A stretch of 64,000 nt of DNA. It comes from Tepidiphilus sp. J10 (GTDB lineage Bacteria > Pseudomonadota > Gammaproteobacteria > Burkholderiales > Thiobacillaceae). The notes below the pieces were generated by a model. It saw only the letters and a list, made by a program, of their open reading frames with translations, made no database searches and was not told the origin of the DNA. The stretch lies in NCBI GenBank assembly GCA_945897955.1, contig CAMDGQ010000009.1, forward strand, positions 1 through 64,000. Reading direction: 5' to 3'. The first letter of the stretch is position 1. Each line of letters starts with the position of its first letter. This document shows positions 45,182 to 53,689 of this stretch, in pieces. The translations under genes were made by a program, and so were the position numbers.

Positions 45182-46906
45182 CTATTCATTGATTTGCACG
45201 AGCAGTTCCTGAATGCGTTCGGGCCGACCGGCGCGCAGGAGTTTTCTGACCTGTGGCACCAGTTCTCCGATGTGGCTGCGCATGACCTGCTGCTTCACCG
45301 CCAGCACATGCGCCGGATGCATCGAGAAATCGGTCAGACCCATTCCCAGCAGTAGACGGGTCAGGCGCGGGTCGCCGGCCATTTCACCGCAGACCGATAC
45401 GGGCTTGCCCATCTTCTGGCCGACTTTGAGCGTGTGCTCGATCAGGCTGAGTACGGCTGGATGCAGCGGATCATAAAGATGGGCGACGGCGTCATCGGTG
45501 CGGTCGATGGCCAGGGTGTACTGGATCAGGTCGTTTGTGCCGAGCGAGAGGAAGTCGAGCTTGCGCGCGAACCATTCTGCGGCCAGCGCAGCGGCCGGAA
45601 CTTCGATCATGCCGCCGATGGGTGTTTCCGAATCGAATGGAATGTCTTCCACGCGCAGGCTGCCGCGCGCCGCGCCGATCAGGGTCAGGGCCTGATCGAG
45701 TTCGGTCAGGCTGGCCAGCATGGGCAACAGGATCTTGATCTTTCCGTAATGGCTGGCGCGATACAGTGCACGCACCTGGGTGATGAAGATCTGCGGTTCG
45801 GCGATGCACAGACGGATTGCGCGCAAGCCGAGCGCAGGGTTGACACTGCTGTCGTTCATCCAGCGCACCGATTTGTCGGCGCCGACATCGAGCGTGCGGA
45901 TCACCACCGGCCGCCCCTGCATGCCTTCGGCCACCGCGCGATAGGCTTCGAACTGTTCCTCTTCGCCGGGCAGATCGTCGCGGTTCAGAAACAGGAATTC
46001 ACTGCGGAACAGGCCGATGCCGGCGGCATTCTCTCCCAGCGCCTGGCTGACATCCGACGGCAGGTCGATGTTGGCCATCAGCGAAATCTGGATGCCGTCG
46101 AGGGTGGTTGACGGGCTGGTCTTGAGGCGGCGCAGTTTCTTCTGTTCCAGCAGCCACTGGTTCCGGCGCAGCCGGTATTCCTCCAGGATGGAGGTGTCGG
46201 GATCGACAATGACCACGCCGGCGACACCGTCGATGATCAGCCAGTCATCCTCGCGGATCAGCGCGCGGGCATTGTGCAGCGCCATTACCGAGGGCAGATT
46301 CAGGCTGCGCGCCAGAATTGCGGTGTGCGACGTGGCGCCGCCGAGGTCGGTGATGAAGCCGGCGAACGCGTGCCGCTTGAACAGCACCATGTCGGACGGA
46401 GACAGGTCATGCGCGATCAGAATGCTTTCGCCCTCGGTCACCGTCTTCAGCGGTGCATTGCCGGGATGCCCCATCAGCGACTTGAGCACCTTGTCGGCGA
46501 CCTGGCGGACATCGTGGCGGCGTTCGCGCAGGTAGTCGTCCTCGATCGATTCGAACTGCGCGATCAATGCCTCGGTCTGCTGCGCCAGCGCCCATTCGGC
46601 ATTGCAGCCTTCCTCGCGGATGCGCCGCTTGGGCGCCTGCGACAACATCGAATCGGACAGGATCAGGGCATGTACTTCGATGAACGCAGTCAGTTCGGTA
46701 GGCGCGCCGCCGGGGATGTGTTTCTGCAAGGCGAGCAATTCGGCATGTACGCTCTCCACCGCAGCGGTAAAACGTGCCACTTCGGCTTCGATATGCTCCG
46801 GCCGCAAAACGTAGTGCGGCGCTTCCAGACGGGCATGGGAGTAAAGCAGTGCGCGTCCGATGGCGTAGCCGCCGGATACACCAATGCCATGCAGACTGAA
46901 GGTCAT
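45182..46906 (-). CDS. ptsI: PTS enzyme I (phosphoenolpyruvate-protein phosphotransferase)
   Basis: 574 residues. The phospho-histidine is His194 in GGATSHTAILAR, and the PEP-binding C-terminal barrel has ENAAGIGLFRSEFLFLNR, SLGTNDLIQYTLAIDR and the catalytic cysteine in VCGEMAGD. It passes phosphate from PEP to HPr. Its start overlaps the HPr gene by four bases, and EIIA is upstream. No sugar permease is nearby, so the system is probably regulatory. Convergent with the HsbR-like gene, with a small GC-rich hairpin (45107-45123) between. Confidence 0.96.
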   Translation of the reverse strand: MTFSLHGIGVSGGYAIGRALLYSHARLEAPHYVLRPEHIEAEVARFTAAVESVHAELLALQKHIPGGAPTELTAFIEVHALILSDSMLSQAPKRRIREEGCNAEWALAQQTEALIAQFESIEDDYLRERRHDVRQVADKVLKSLMGHPGNAPLKTVTEGESILIAHDLSPSDMVLFKRHAFAGFITDLGGATSHTAILARSLNLPSVMALHNARALIREDDWLIIDGVAGVVIVDPDTSILEEYRLRRNQWLLEQKKLRRLKTSPSTTLDGIQISLMANIDLPSDVSQALGENAAGIGLFRSEFLFLNRDDLPGEEEQFEAYRAVAEGMQGRPVVIRTLDVGADKSVRWMNDSSVNPALGLRAIRLCIAEPQIFITQVRALYRASHYGKIKILLPMLASLTELDQALTLIGAARGSLRVEDIPFDSETPIGGMIEVPAAALAAEWFARKLDFLSLGTNDLIQYTLAIDRTDDAVAHLYDPLHPAVLSLIEHTLKVGQKMGKPVSVCGEMAGDPRLTRLLLGMGLTDFSMHPAHVLAVKQQVMRSHIGELVPQVRKLLRAGRPERIQELLVQINE

Positions 46907-47172
46907 TCTCCCTCCCCGAACTTGTCTTCGATCAGATCCACCAGAGCGGACATCGCTGCGGCATCGTCGTCGCCGATGGTTTCTATCCTGATGCGTGCGC
47001 CACGCGCCGCTGCCAGCATCATCACGCCCATGATGCTTTTGCCGTTGATGCGGCGACCGTTGCGGGAAAGCCAGACTTCAGCCTGAAACTGCGATGCGGT
47101 TTGCGTCAATTTTGCCGAGGCGCGTGCATGCAGGCCCAGTTTGTTGATGATTTCAATGTCTCGTTCAGCCAT
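46903..47172 (-). CDS. ptsH: HPr phosphocarrier protein
   Basis: 89 residues. The phosphorylated His15 is in GLHARAS, and the regulatory Ser46 is in NGKSIMGVMML. It accepts phosphate from enzyme I and gives it to the EIIA of the mannose family encoded just upstream. An HPr kinase, if present, would target Ser46; its gene is not in the window. ATG 47172 lies 5 bases after the EIIA stop, and the stop overlaps the ptsI start (ATGA), so the three genes are translationally coupled. Confidence 0.96.
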   Translation of the reverse strand: MAERDIEIINKLGLHARASAKLTQTASQFQAEVWLSRNGRRINGKSIMGVMMLAAARGARIRIETIGDDDAAAMSALVDLIEDKFGEGE

Positions 47173-47177
47173 GGTTT

Positions 47178-47579
47178 CTAGCCGCAAGTCGGCTCCGATT
47201 GAATATTGATGATGCCGGCCTGGCCGCCCGACACCGCTTTCTCCACCAGTCTGGCCATGCCCTGATCGCGATAGGTCAAAGCCTTCAGCAGCATCGGCAG
47301 GTTGACGCCGGAAATCGCTTCGACGCTGTTTGACGCGATCACCTTGCAGACGGTGTTGCACGGCGTCGCGCCATAGACGTCGGTCAGCACCAGCACACCT
47401 TCGCCCTGATCGAGTTCGGCCACTTTGGCGCGCGCCCGCGCCAGCATGTCGGCGGGGTCTTCGCAGGCAGAGAGGTCCAGGTTTTCCAGCGCTTCCGGAC
47501 GATTGCCGAGCACAAAGGTCGCGCATTGGATAAGGCTGTCGCCAAGATTTCCGTGGGCGACGATGAGCAGGGCGATCAT
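47178..47579 (-). CDS. PTS EIIA component, mannose family
   Basis: 133 residues, the EIIA-Man fold. The N-terminus carries the phosphoryl-accepting His9 (IVAHG), followed by LTDVYGATPCN and GVNLPMLLKAL. There is no EIIB, EIIC or EIID, so it cannot transport mannose alone; in betaproteobacteria this truncated system regulates carbon or polymer storage, and other targets are possible. First gene of the EIIA-HPr-EI unit. Confidence 0.93.
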   Translation of the reverse strand: MIALLIVAHGNLGDSLIQCATFVLGNRPEALENLDLSACEDPADMLARARAKVAELDQGEGVLVLTDVYGATPCNTVCKVIASNSVEAISGVNLPMLLKALTYRDQGMARLVEKAVSGGQAGIINIQSEPTCG

Positions 47580-47843
47580 GGGGAAATTTTATGGGCTGAA
47601 ATTCGAATGTTGAATTCTCTTGCGGGCGGAGTTTACGCCGCTGGAATTGGACGCGCTTCGGTGCATCCTCCCGGTGCTTGTTGCTGCCCTGCATCAATCT
47701 CATATCCATTTGATAGATAAGGTCTAATTTGTTGCGGGTTGGCTCGAAAGGCAGCGAAATCGTTGCCGCTTTTTTGCGGCTTGCGAATTCGGCGTCCGCC
47801 TCGCGAGGGTAGAATCGGACGCCTCCTGCATTCGAGTTTTTTC

Positions 47844-50800
47844 ATGTCTGTTCAGCGCATTCGCGAAATCCCCTACAACTACACCTCGTTTTCCGATCGC
47901 GAGATCATCATTCGCCTGCTGGGCGCCGAGGGTTGGCGACTGGTCGAGGAACTGCGCGGCGAACGCAAGACCGGGCGTTCCGCGCGCATGTTGTTCGAGG
48001 TGCTGGGCGACATCTGGGTGGTCACCCGCAATCCCTATCTGGAAGACGATCTGCTCGCCAATCCGGATCGCCGCGCCTTGCTGGTGCAGGCTTTGCGGCA
48101 TCGCCTGGGGGAAATAGAGAAACGTCGCCAGGGCAACGAACGGGTCGGCAAGCTGCTGGTGCTGTCGAATCGCGCGGTAGATGCCTTCGAGGCGGGTTTC
48201 TCCGAGACCGAGCGCCTGCGCCGCGACATTCTGCAAAAACTGCTGCCCCATACGCGCATCGACAATATCGCCTTCGATGGCATGGCGCGTGTCTCGCATG
48301 TCACCGATGCCACCGACTGGCGCGTCGAGTACCCCTTTGTCGTGCTCAATCCGGATAGCGAACAGGAAATCCCGGCGCTGGTCGCGGGCTGCATCGAACT
48401 CGGCCTCACACTGATTCCGCGCGGCGGCGGCACCGGTTACACCGGCGGCGCGATTCCGCTGACGCGTCTGTCAGCGGTGATCAATACCGAAAAACTGGAT
48501 CACATGAGCGTCATCGCGCCGCGTGTATTGCCGGGACACAGCCAGTCCACGCCGGTCATCGTCTGCGGCGCCGGCGTGGTGACGCGGCGGGTCATGCAGG
48601 CGGCGGAAGCCGAGGGTCTGGCCTTCGCGGTCGATCCGACCAGCGCCGATGCCTCCTGTATCGGCGGTAACGTCGCCATGAACGCGGGGGGCAAGAAAGC
48701 CGTGCTGTGGGGCACTGCGCTCGACAATCTGGTGTCCTGGAAAATGGTGACACCGGATGCCGACTGGCTGGAAGTCACTCGCCTCGACCATAACCTGTCG
48801 AAAATTCACGACGTGGAAACCGCGCGCTTCGAGCTGCGCCGCTTCGATGCCGATGGCAAGCCGAAGGGCGAGCCGGAAATACTGGCCATCCCCGGCCGCG
48901 CTTTCCGCAAGCAGGGTCTTGGCAAGGACGTCACCGACAAATTCCTGTCCGGCCTGCCCGGCATTCAGAAGGAAGGTTGTGATGGCCTGATCACGCAGGC
49001 GACCTTCGTGCTGCACCGCATGCCGCCGCACATTCGCACGGTCTGCATGGAGTTCTTCGGCCCGGTCGGCGACGCGGTGCCGGCGATCGTCGAAGTGAAG
49101 AAGCATATGGACACTCGCCCCGGCGGCGTCGTCATGGCCGGTCTGGAACACATGGACGCGCGCTACATCAACGCGGTTGGCTATGCCACCAAGGCCGAGC
49201 GCAGCGGGCGGCCGAACATGGTGCTGCTGGCCGATATCGCCGGTGACGATGCAGGCGCCGCCGATGCCGCCGCCGCACACATCGTCGAACTGGCCGGGAT
49301 GCGTGGCGGCGAGGGTTTCATCGCGGTCAGTGCCGAGGCGCGCAAGAAATTCTGGCTCGACCGTTCGCGCACGGCGGCCATCGCCAAGCACACCAACGCG
49401 TTCAAGGTGAACGAGGACGTGGTGATTCCGCTACCGCGTCTGGGTGATTATTCAGACGGCATAGAGCGCATCAACATCGAGTTGTCGATCGGCAACAAGC
49501 TCGCCTTGCTCGATACGCTGACCGGTTTCATCAAAGGCCCCTTGCCGTTGACCGAGGACGAGGACGGCGTCGCCGATCCGGCCCTGACCGAGGCGCGAAG
49601 GGATCGAGCCATGGCGCTGTTCGGCGAGGTACGCGCTCGCTGGCAAGGCTGGCTTGACGATCTCGACGCACCGCTGCCGCCGAGTTTGTGCGACGTGCGC
49701 GAACATGCGCCGCTGGCGGAAAACAAGAGCGTGTTCCGCGCGCTGCAGGATCACAGCCTGCGCGTGTCATGGAAGCGCGAGGTGCGTGCCGAACTGAGCC
49801 AGATTTTCACCGGCCGCGAATACGAACCGGTGCTGGCCGAGTGCGATGCGATCCACAAACGCGTGCTGAAGGGCCGCGTCTTCGTCGCGCTGCACATGCA
49901 TGCCGGCGACGGCAACGTGCATACCAACATTCCGGTCAATTCCGACGACTACGCGATGCTGCAATCCGCCAATCAGGCCGTGGCACGCATCATGCGTCTG
50001 GCACAGGATCTCGGCGGTGTCATCTCGGGCGAACACGGCATCGGCATTACCAAGCTGGAATTCCTGTCCGACCTGGCCTTGTCCGAGTTTGCTGCCTACA
50101 AGAAGCAGGTCGATCCGCAAGGCCATTTCAACAAGGGAAAACTGTTGGCCGGTGCCGACATGGCCAATGCCTACACGCCGTCATTCGGTCTGCTGGAACT
50201 GGAATCGCTGATCATGGAACAGTCGGAAATCGGCGCCATCGCCGATTCGATCAAGGACTGCCTGCGTTGCGGCAAGTGCAAGCCGGTATGCAATACGCAT
50301 GTGCCGCGCGCCAATCTGCTCTACAGCCCGCGCAACAAGATCCTCGCCACTTCCTTGCTGATCGAGGCGTTCCTGTACGAGGAACAGACCCGGCGCGGCG
50401 TTTCGCTGAAGCACTTCGACGAGTTCGACGATGTCGCCGACCATTGCACGGTCTGCCACAAATGCGTCAATCCCTGTCCGGTCGATATCGACTTCGGTGA
50501 TGTCACCGTCGCGATGCGCAATTTCCTCAACGCTGCCGGCAAAAAGAAGAAAGCGCCCGCCACCAAGCTGGCCATGGCCTTCCTCAACAGCACCGATCAG
50601 GATGCCATCCGCATCATGCGCAAGGGCGCCATCGAATGGGGCTATATCGGACAACGTGTCGGCGCCGCCGTGATGCGCACGCTGCCGGTAGTGCGCGAAG
50701 CCATGCGCAAGCCACCGGCGACGGTCGGCAAGCCGGGTCCGGTGGCGCAGGTCATCCACTTCTTCAATCGTTCGCTGCCCGGCAATTTGCCCAACAAGAC

Positions 50801-51662
50801 CGCGCGCGCGCTGCTCGGCTTGAACGATCCGAAAGTGGTGCCGGTATTGCGTGATGCGGCCCGGATCACCGAAGAATCGGACGCGGTGTTCTATTTCCCC
50901 GGTTGCGGTTCCGAGCGCCTGTTCTCGCAAGTCGGCCTGGCGACGCTGGCCTGGCTGTACGAACTCGGCGCGCAGACCGTGCTGCCGCCGACTTACCTGT
51001 GCTGCGGCTACCCGCAAACCGCGACCGGCGACCGGCCCAAGGGCGACGCCCTCACCACCAGCAATCGCGTGCTGTTCCATCGCATCGCCAATACGCTGAA
51101 CTACCTAGACATCAAGACCGTGCTGGTGTCCTGCGGCACCTGTCTGGATCAATTGATGGAATACCAGTTCGACAAGATATTCCCTGGCTGCCGGATCATG
51201 GACATCCATGAATACATGATGGAAAAGGGCGTCAAGCTGGATCAGGTCGGCGGCACCAAATACATGTACCACGATCCCTGCCACACGCCGATCAAACTGC
51301 ACAATCCCATCAATACAGTGAAGACGCTGATGGGCTCGGACGTGAAACTGACCGAACGCTGCTGCGGCGAAGCCGGGACCTTCGCGGCCAGCCGACCGGA
51401 CATTGCGACGCAGGTCCGCTTCCGCAAAGCCGAGGAAATCGACCGCGTCGCCACCAGCCTGCGCGGCCCGGAAACCGAAGCGGTAAAAATCCTCACCTCC
51501 TGCCCGTCCTGCCTGCAAGGCATGCTGCGCTACAGCGAAGACAGCAAGGTCGAAGCCGATTACATCGTCGTTGAGCTGGCCAAACTGAAACTGGGCGAGA
51601 ACTGGCTGGCGGAGTTTGTCGCCAAGGCGAATGCGGGCGGGATTGAGAAGGTGTTGTTGTAA
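47844..51662 (+). CDS. Giant FAD-linked oxidase/Fe-S/CCG oxidoreductase (DUF3683 type)
   Basis: 1272 residues. After a DUF3683 N-terminus comes an FAD-binding (PCMH) domain with [19 protein letters not shown], near residues 170-400, and the FAD-oxidase C domain. Two 4Fe-4S motifs follow: Cys806, 809, 812, 816 and Cys868, 871, 874, 878. The C-terminal half holds two CCG domains with [12 protein letters not shown] and [11 protein letters not shown] plus HDPCHTP. It looks like a D-2-hydroxyacid (lactate/glycolate-type) dehydrogenase fused to its electron-transfer and heterodisulfide-reductase-like parts. ATG 47844 matches the family N-terminus. Confidence 0.92.
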   Translation: MSVQRIREIPYNYTSFSDREIIIRLLGAEGWRLVEELRGERKTGRSARMLFEVLGDIWVVTRNPYLEDDLLANPDRRALLVQALRHRLGEIEKRRQGNERVGKLLVLSNRAVDAFEAGFSETERLRRDILQKLLPHTRIDNIAFDGMARVSHVTDATDWRVEYPFVVLNPDSEQEIPALVAGCIELGLTLIPRGGGTGYTGGAIPLTRLSAVINTEKLDHMSVIAPRVLPGHSQSTPVIVCGAGVVTRRVMQAAEAEGLAFAVDPTSADASCIGGNVAMNAGGKKAVLWGTALDNLVSWKMVTPDADWLEVTRLDHNLSKIHDVETARFELRRFDADGKPKGEPEILAIPGRAFRKQGLGKDVTDKFLSGLPGIQKEGCDGLITQATFVLHRMPPHIRTVCMEFFGPVGDAVPAIVEVKKHMDTRPGGVVMAGLEHMDARYINAVGYATKAERSGRPNMVLLADIAGDDAGAADAAAAHIVELAGMRGGEGFIAVSAEARKKFWLDRSRTAAIAKHTNAFKVNEDVVIPLPRLGDYSDGIERINIELSIGNKLALLDTLTGFIKGPLPLTEDEDGVADPALTEARRDRAMALFGEVRARWQGWLDDLDAPLPPSLCDVREHAPLAENKSVFRALQDHSLRVSWKREVRAELSQIFTGREYEPVLAECDAIHKRVLKGRVFVALHMHAGDGNVHTNIPVNSDDYAMLQSANQAVARIMRLAQDLGGVISGEHGIGITKLEFLSDLALSEFAAYKKQVDPQGHFNKGKLLAGADMANAYTPSFGLLELESLIMEQSEIGAIADSIKDCLRCGKCKPVCNTHVPRANLLYSPRNKILATSLLIEAFLYEEQTRRGVSLKHFDEFDDVADHCTVCHKCVNPCPVDIDFGDVTVAMRNFLNAAGKKKKAPATKLAMAFLNSTDQDAIRIMRKGAIEWGYIGQRVGAAVMRTLPVVREAMRKPPATVGKPGPVAQVIHFFNRSLPGNLPNKTARALLGLNDPKVVPVLRDAARITEESDAVFYFPGCGSERLFSQVGLATLAWLYELGAQTVLPPTYLCCGYPQTATGDRPKGDALTTSNRVLFHRIANTLNYLDIKTVLVSCGTCLDQLMEYQFDKIFPGCRIMDIHEYMMEKGVKLDQVGGTKYMYHDPCHTPIKLHNPINTVKTLMGSDVKLTERCCGEAGTFAASRPDIATQVRFRKAEEIDRVATSLRGPETEAVKILTSCPSCLQGMLRYSEDSKVEADYIVVELAKLKLGENWLAEFVAKANAGGIEKVLL

Positions 51663-51672
51663 GGGGGATTGG

Positions 51673-51879
51673 ATGACATTACCAAACGAACGTCCGGCGA
51701 TTTACCAGGATATTCTCGACCTGCCGGAAACGCTGGTCGGTGAGATCATCAATGGGCGGCTGGTTACGCATCCAAGACTGACGGAGAAGGCTCTGATTGC
51801 AAAGGAACAATTAGGCGGCGTGCTTGCGAACCACTTTGATCACGTTGCATCCGCTCAAACCCGTATTGACGGTGAGTAA
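51673..51879 (+). pseudogene. Uma2/DUF820 family fragment, N-terminal part only
   Basis: 68 residues. The sequence LPETLVGEIINGRLVTHPR matches the start of the Uma2 family (PD-(D/E)xK nuclease-like, usually about 190 residues), which normally continues with the catalytic core. Here the frame stops before it, so it is probably a truncated remnant. It begins 10 bases after the oxidoreductase stop and abuts a VapBC-type pair, in a short accessory patch. Confidence 0.6.
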
Positions 51880-51889
51880 CACGCTTGAG

Positions 51890-52327
51890 CTATTCGAGTA
51901 CTGCCGCCAGTACAGCCAGCCCCAATATCTTGGCGGCTTTGCTTAGTCGCTTATCGAAACAGGCGAAAGCAACCGGTTGTTGAACACGTTGTTGCGTCAG
52001 ATACGCGCTGGCCAATTGCACGCTGTCATAACCGCGCAGGGCAAAAGTGTCTGCAAACTCGCCGGCCTGTTCCACCACACGCTGGCTCACATCCACTACC
52101 AGAAAGCGCGGCCAATCCGTGCGCAGCGCCTGCCTGGCCTGCTCGAGCGCGTCCTGATCAGCAGGCACCTCACGTTCTCGGCGCGCCAGGGCGGACATGG
52201 CTTCGGCCCAGGCAATGCGGCACACGGCGACCGTTTCCGCCGTCACCACCGCTGCATGCACCGCATCGCTCCCCACCTCGTCTACATAAAGCTTGAACAG
52301 CGCGGAAGTATCCAGATACAGAATCAC
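51890..52327 (-). CDS. PIN-domain toxin (VapC-like ribonuclease)
   Basis: 145 residues with a PIN fold. The acidic catalytic residues are visible: Asp6 in LDTSALF, Glu in AWAEAMSA, Asp in RGYDSVQLA and Asp in FDKRL. VapC toxins cut tRNA or rRNA when freed from their antitoxin. Its start overlaps the antitoxin gene by four bases (ATGA), typical for translational coupling. All acidic residues are kept, so it is likely active. Confidence 0.92.
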   Translation of the reverse strand: MILYLDTSALFKLYVDEVGSDAVHAAVVTAETVAVCRIAWAEAMSALARREREVPADQDALEQARQALRTDWPRFLVVDVSQRVVEQAGEFADTFALRGYDSVQLASAYLTQQRVQQPVAFACFDKRLSKAAKILGLAVLAAVLE

Positions 52328-52587
52328 CCTCGATCCTCGATCACCATGTCGGAAAGTGATTTACCTTGCGGGACAAGCTTGATCCGGGCGCCCACCGGTT
52401 TGCCGCCGTGCCACTCGGCTTCGCCGGATGCCAACATGGCCGATAGTTCATGGCTGGCGGCATCGGTTATGCCCAGCACACGTACGACCGGGAGTTTGTG
52501 AGAGGTGACAACCAGATCCTCGCCATTTTGAGCACGCGCCAAATAACTGGAGAGATGGCTTTTGAATTCACGAACGGAGACTTCCAT
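52324..52587 (-). CDS. Phd/YefM-family antitoxin (VapB-like)
   Basis: 87 residues. The N-terminal Phd/YefM DNA-binding fold starts MEVSVREFKSHLSSYLARAQNG, with the C-terminal tail binding the toxin. It is the first gene of a toxin-antitoxin unit and probably represses its own promoter. The pair lies beside a Uma2 remnant, consistent with an acquired patch. Confidence 0.92.
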   Translation of the reverse strand: MEVSVREFKSHLSSYLARAQNGEDLVVTSHKLPVVRVLGITDAASHELSAMLASGEAEWHGGKPVGARIKLVPQGKSLSDMVIEDRG

Positions 52588-52661
52588 GTCGGGATCCCGA
52601 GTTGTTTGATAGGGATGAGTGTAGTCACGGGTTATGGGTTTATCAATGAATAGGTGACTAC

Positions 52662-52690
52662 AAAAGCAAACGGCGACCGAAGTCGCCGTT
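52662..52690 (-). terminator. Terminator hairpin downstream of the PEP-CTERM gene
   Basis: AACGGCGAC (52669-52677) pairs with GTCGCCGTT (52682-52690) around a 4-base loop; on the minus strand the stem is followed by TTGCTTTTG, a moderate U-rich tail. It lies 24 bases after the stop of the PEP-CTERM gene. Confidence 0.85.
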
Positions 52691-52713
52691 ATTTACACTG
52701 CCGGAAAGGACGC

Positions 52714-53367
52714 TCAGGCTTTGCGACGGCGGGCGAAGCCCAGGCCGGCAAGGCCGAGGCCGAGGAGGCCCAGGGTGGCGGGTTCTGGGATTGCTGAACC
52801 TGACGCCAAGCGGGCATTATCCAATTGAAAAACTTCGGCAAAAGACCCCGGGTTGTCTTCCAGACCAAACGTGATTGCCGAGAACCCGGCGCTGTCGACT
52901 ACGCCGAGGAATCCCGTTCCAGGAACAGTGAGATAGTCGCTGAATTTGATTGTGGTCCCGTTGATCAACATGGTGAGCAGATCGCCGGAGGTGGTGCTCG
53001 CCCAATTCCCCGCGAAACCGACCAAGGGAGAATCGAAGTCGAGGGACATCGCAGTGGCATCGTCGCAACCCGGATCTCCATCGCAAAGGCGACCCTGGTA
53101 TTCCCGCGACCCGTTAACGGAGCCTCCGTCAACGATAGTAGTGAAAGAACCCGCTTTGTTGATTGTGATGTTGAACAGACCGATATCCGTGGTCCCCGCC
53201 GCCAAATTGCCTAGAGGGGAGGACGCGAAGTTCTCGGTGCTTACCGTTGCCGCGCCGAGTGCGGCGAGCCAGCCGGCTTCTGTCGTGTAAACGATCGGAG
53301 CGGCCTGCGCGGTTCCGGCGGTTGCCGAGAGAAGCAGGCAGGCGAGTGAGACTAGAGTCCGTTTCAT
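52714..53367 (-). CDS. PEP-CTERM-anchored exported protein
   Basis: 217 residues. A signal peptide (residues 1-23, cut near AQAA) precedes a beta-rich body with no recognised enzymatic motif, and the C-terminus is a complete PEP-CTERM sorting signal: Pro-Glu-Pro, then a hydrophobic helix (LGLLGLGLAGLGF) and a basic ARRRKA tail. Such proteins are processed by an exosortase (EpsH) system, usually together with exopolysaccharide genes; no exosortase is seen here. ATG 53367 is preferred to the 53409 extension. A TGCCT tandem array lies about 80 bases upstream. Confidence 0.93.
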   Translation of the reverse strand: MKRTLVSLACLLLSATAGTAQAAPIVYTTEAGWLAALGAATVSTENFASSPLGNLAAGTTDIGLFNITINKAGSFTTIVDGGSVNGSREYQGRLCDGDPGCDDATAMSLDFDSPLVGFAGNWASTTSGDLLTMLINGTTIKFSDYLTVPGTGFLGVVDSAGFSAITFGLEDNPGSFAEVFQLDNARLASGSAIPEPATLGLLGLGLAGLGFARRRKA

Positions 53368-53689
53368 GATGTATTTCCCTGGTTGGTTAAAGGTATTTGT
53401 CATAAGCATGATTCATGCCACATTGTTTAATTCCTTATAATTCAATGCCTTGCCTTGCCTTGCCTTGCCTTGCCTTGCCTTGCCTTGCCTTTCCTTGCTG
53501 AAGTGTAAAAAATTTCGACAGAAACCGGCGCGGCCATGCTGGTTTTCCGCCTGCATTTGCTGCCCAAACACGGATTGTTCGGTCAGGTGAATTCAAGGCA
53601 CGCTTTTCGGCATCATTGTTTTGTCCGGTGATGCGTTTTCTGGCGAGAATCCGGGGCGGATTTGATATCAACATTCAGCGAGGCGTCGC
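53368..53689. other. Divergent intergenic region between PEP-CTERM and giant glycosyltransferase genes
   Basis: 322 bases without a convincing gene. It contains the nine-unit TGCCT array at 53446-53490. Next to the array, towards the PEP-CTERM gene, lies a minus-strand TATAAG (53439-53434), a good -10 candidate, whose -35 position would fall inside the array. The side towards the glycosyltransferase shows no clear promoter. Confidence 0.6.
53446..53490. repeat. Pentanucleotide tandem repeat, nine perfect TGCCT units
   Basis: Nine uninterrupted copies of TGCCT, followed by one degenerate unit (TTCCT). It lies 79-123 bases upstream of the PEP-CTERM start and about 200 bases upstream of the glycosyltransferase start. 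Short tandem repeats of this type slip during replication and can make gene expression phase-variable. A spurious open frame that reads through the array on the minus strand is not credible. Confidence 0.95.

Noticed and set aside
53435-53674. 79-aa minus-strand frame reading through the TGCCT array as GKARQ repeats
   Set aside because: No ribosome binding site or homology; the repeat simply stays open. I treat the array as regulatory DNA.
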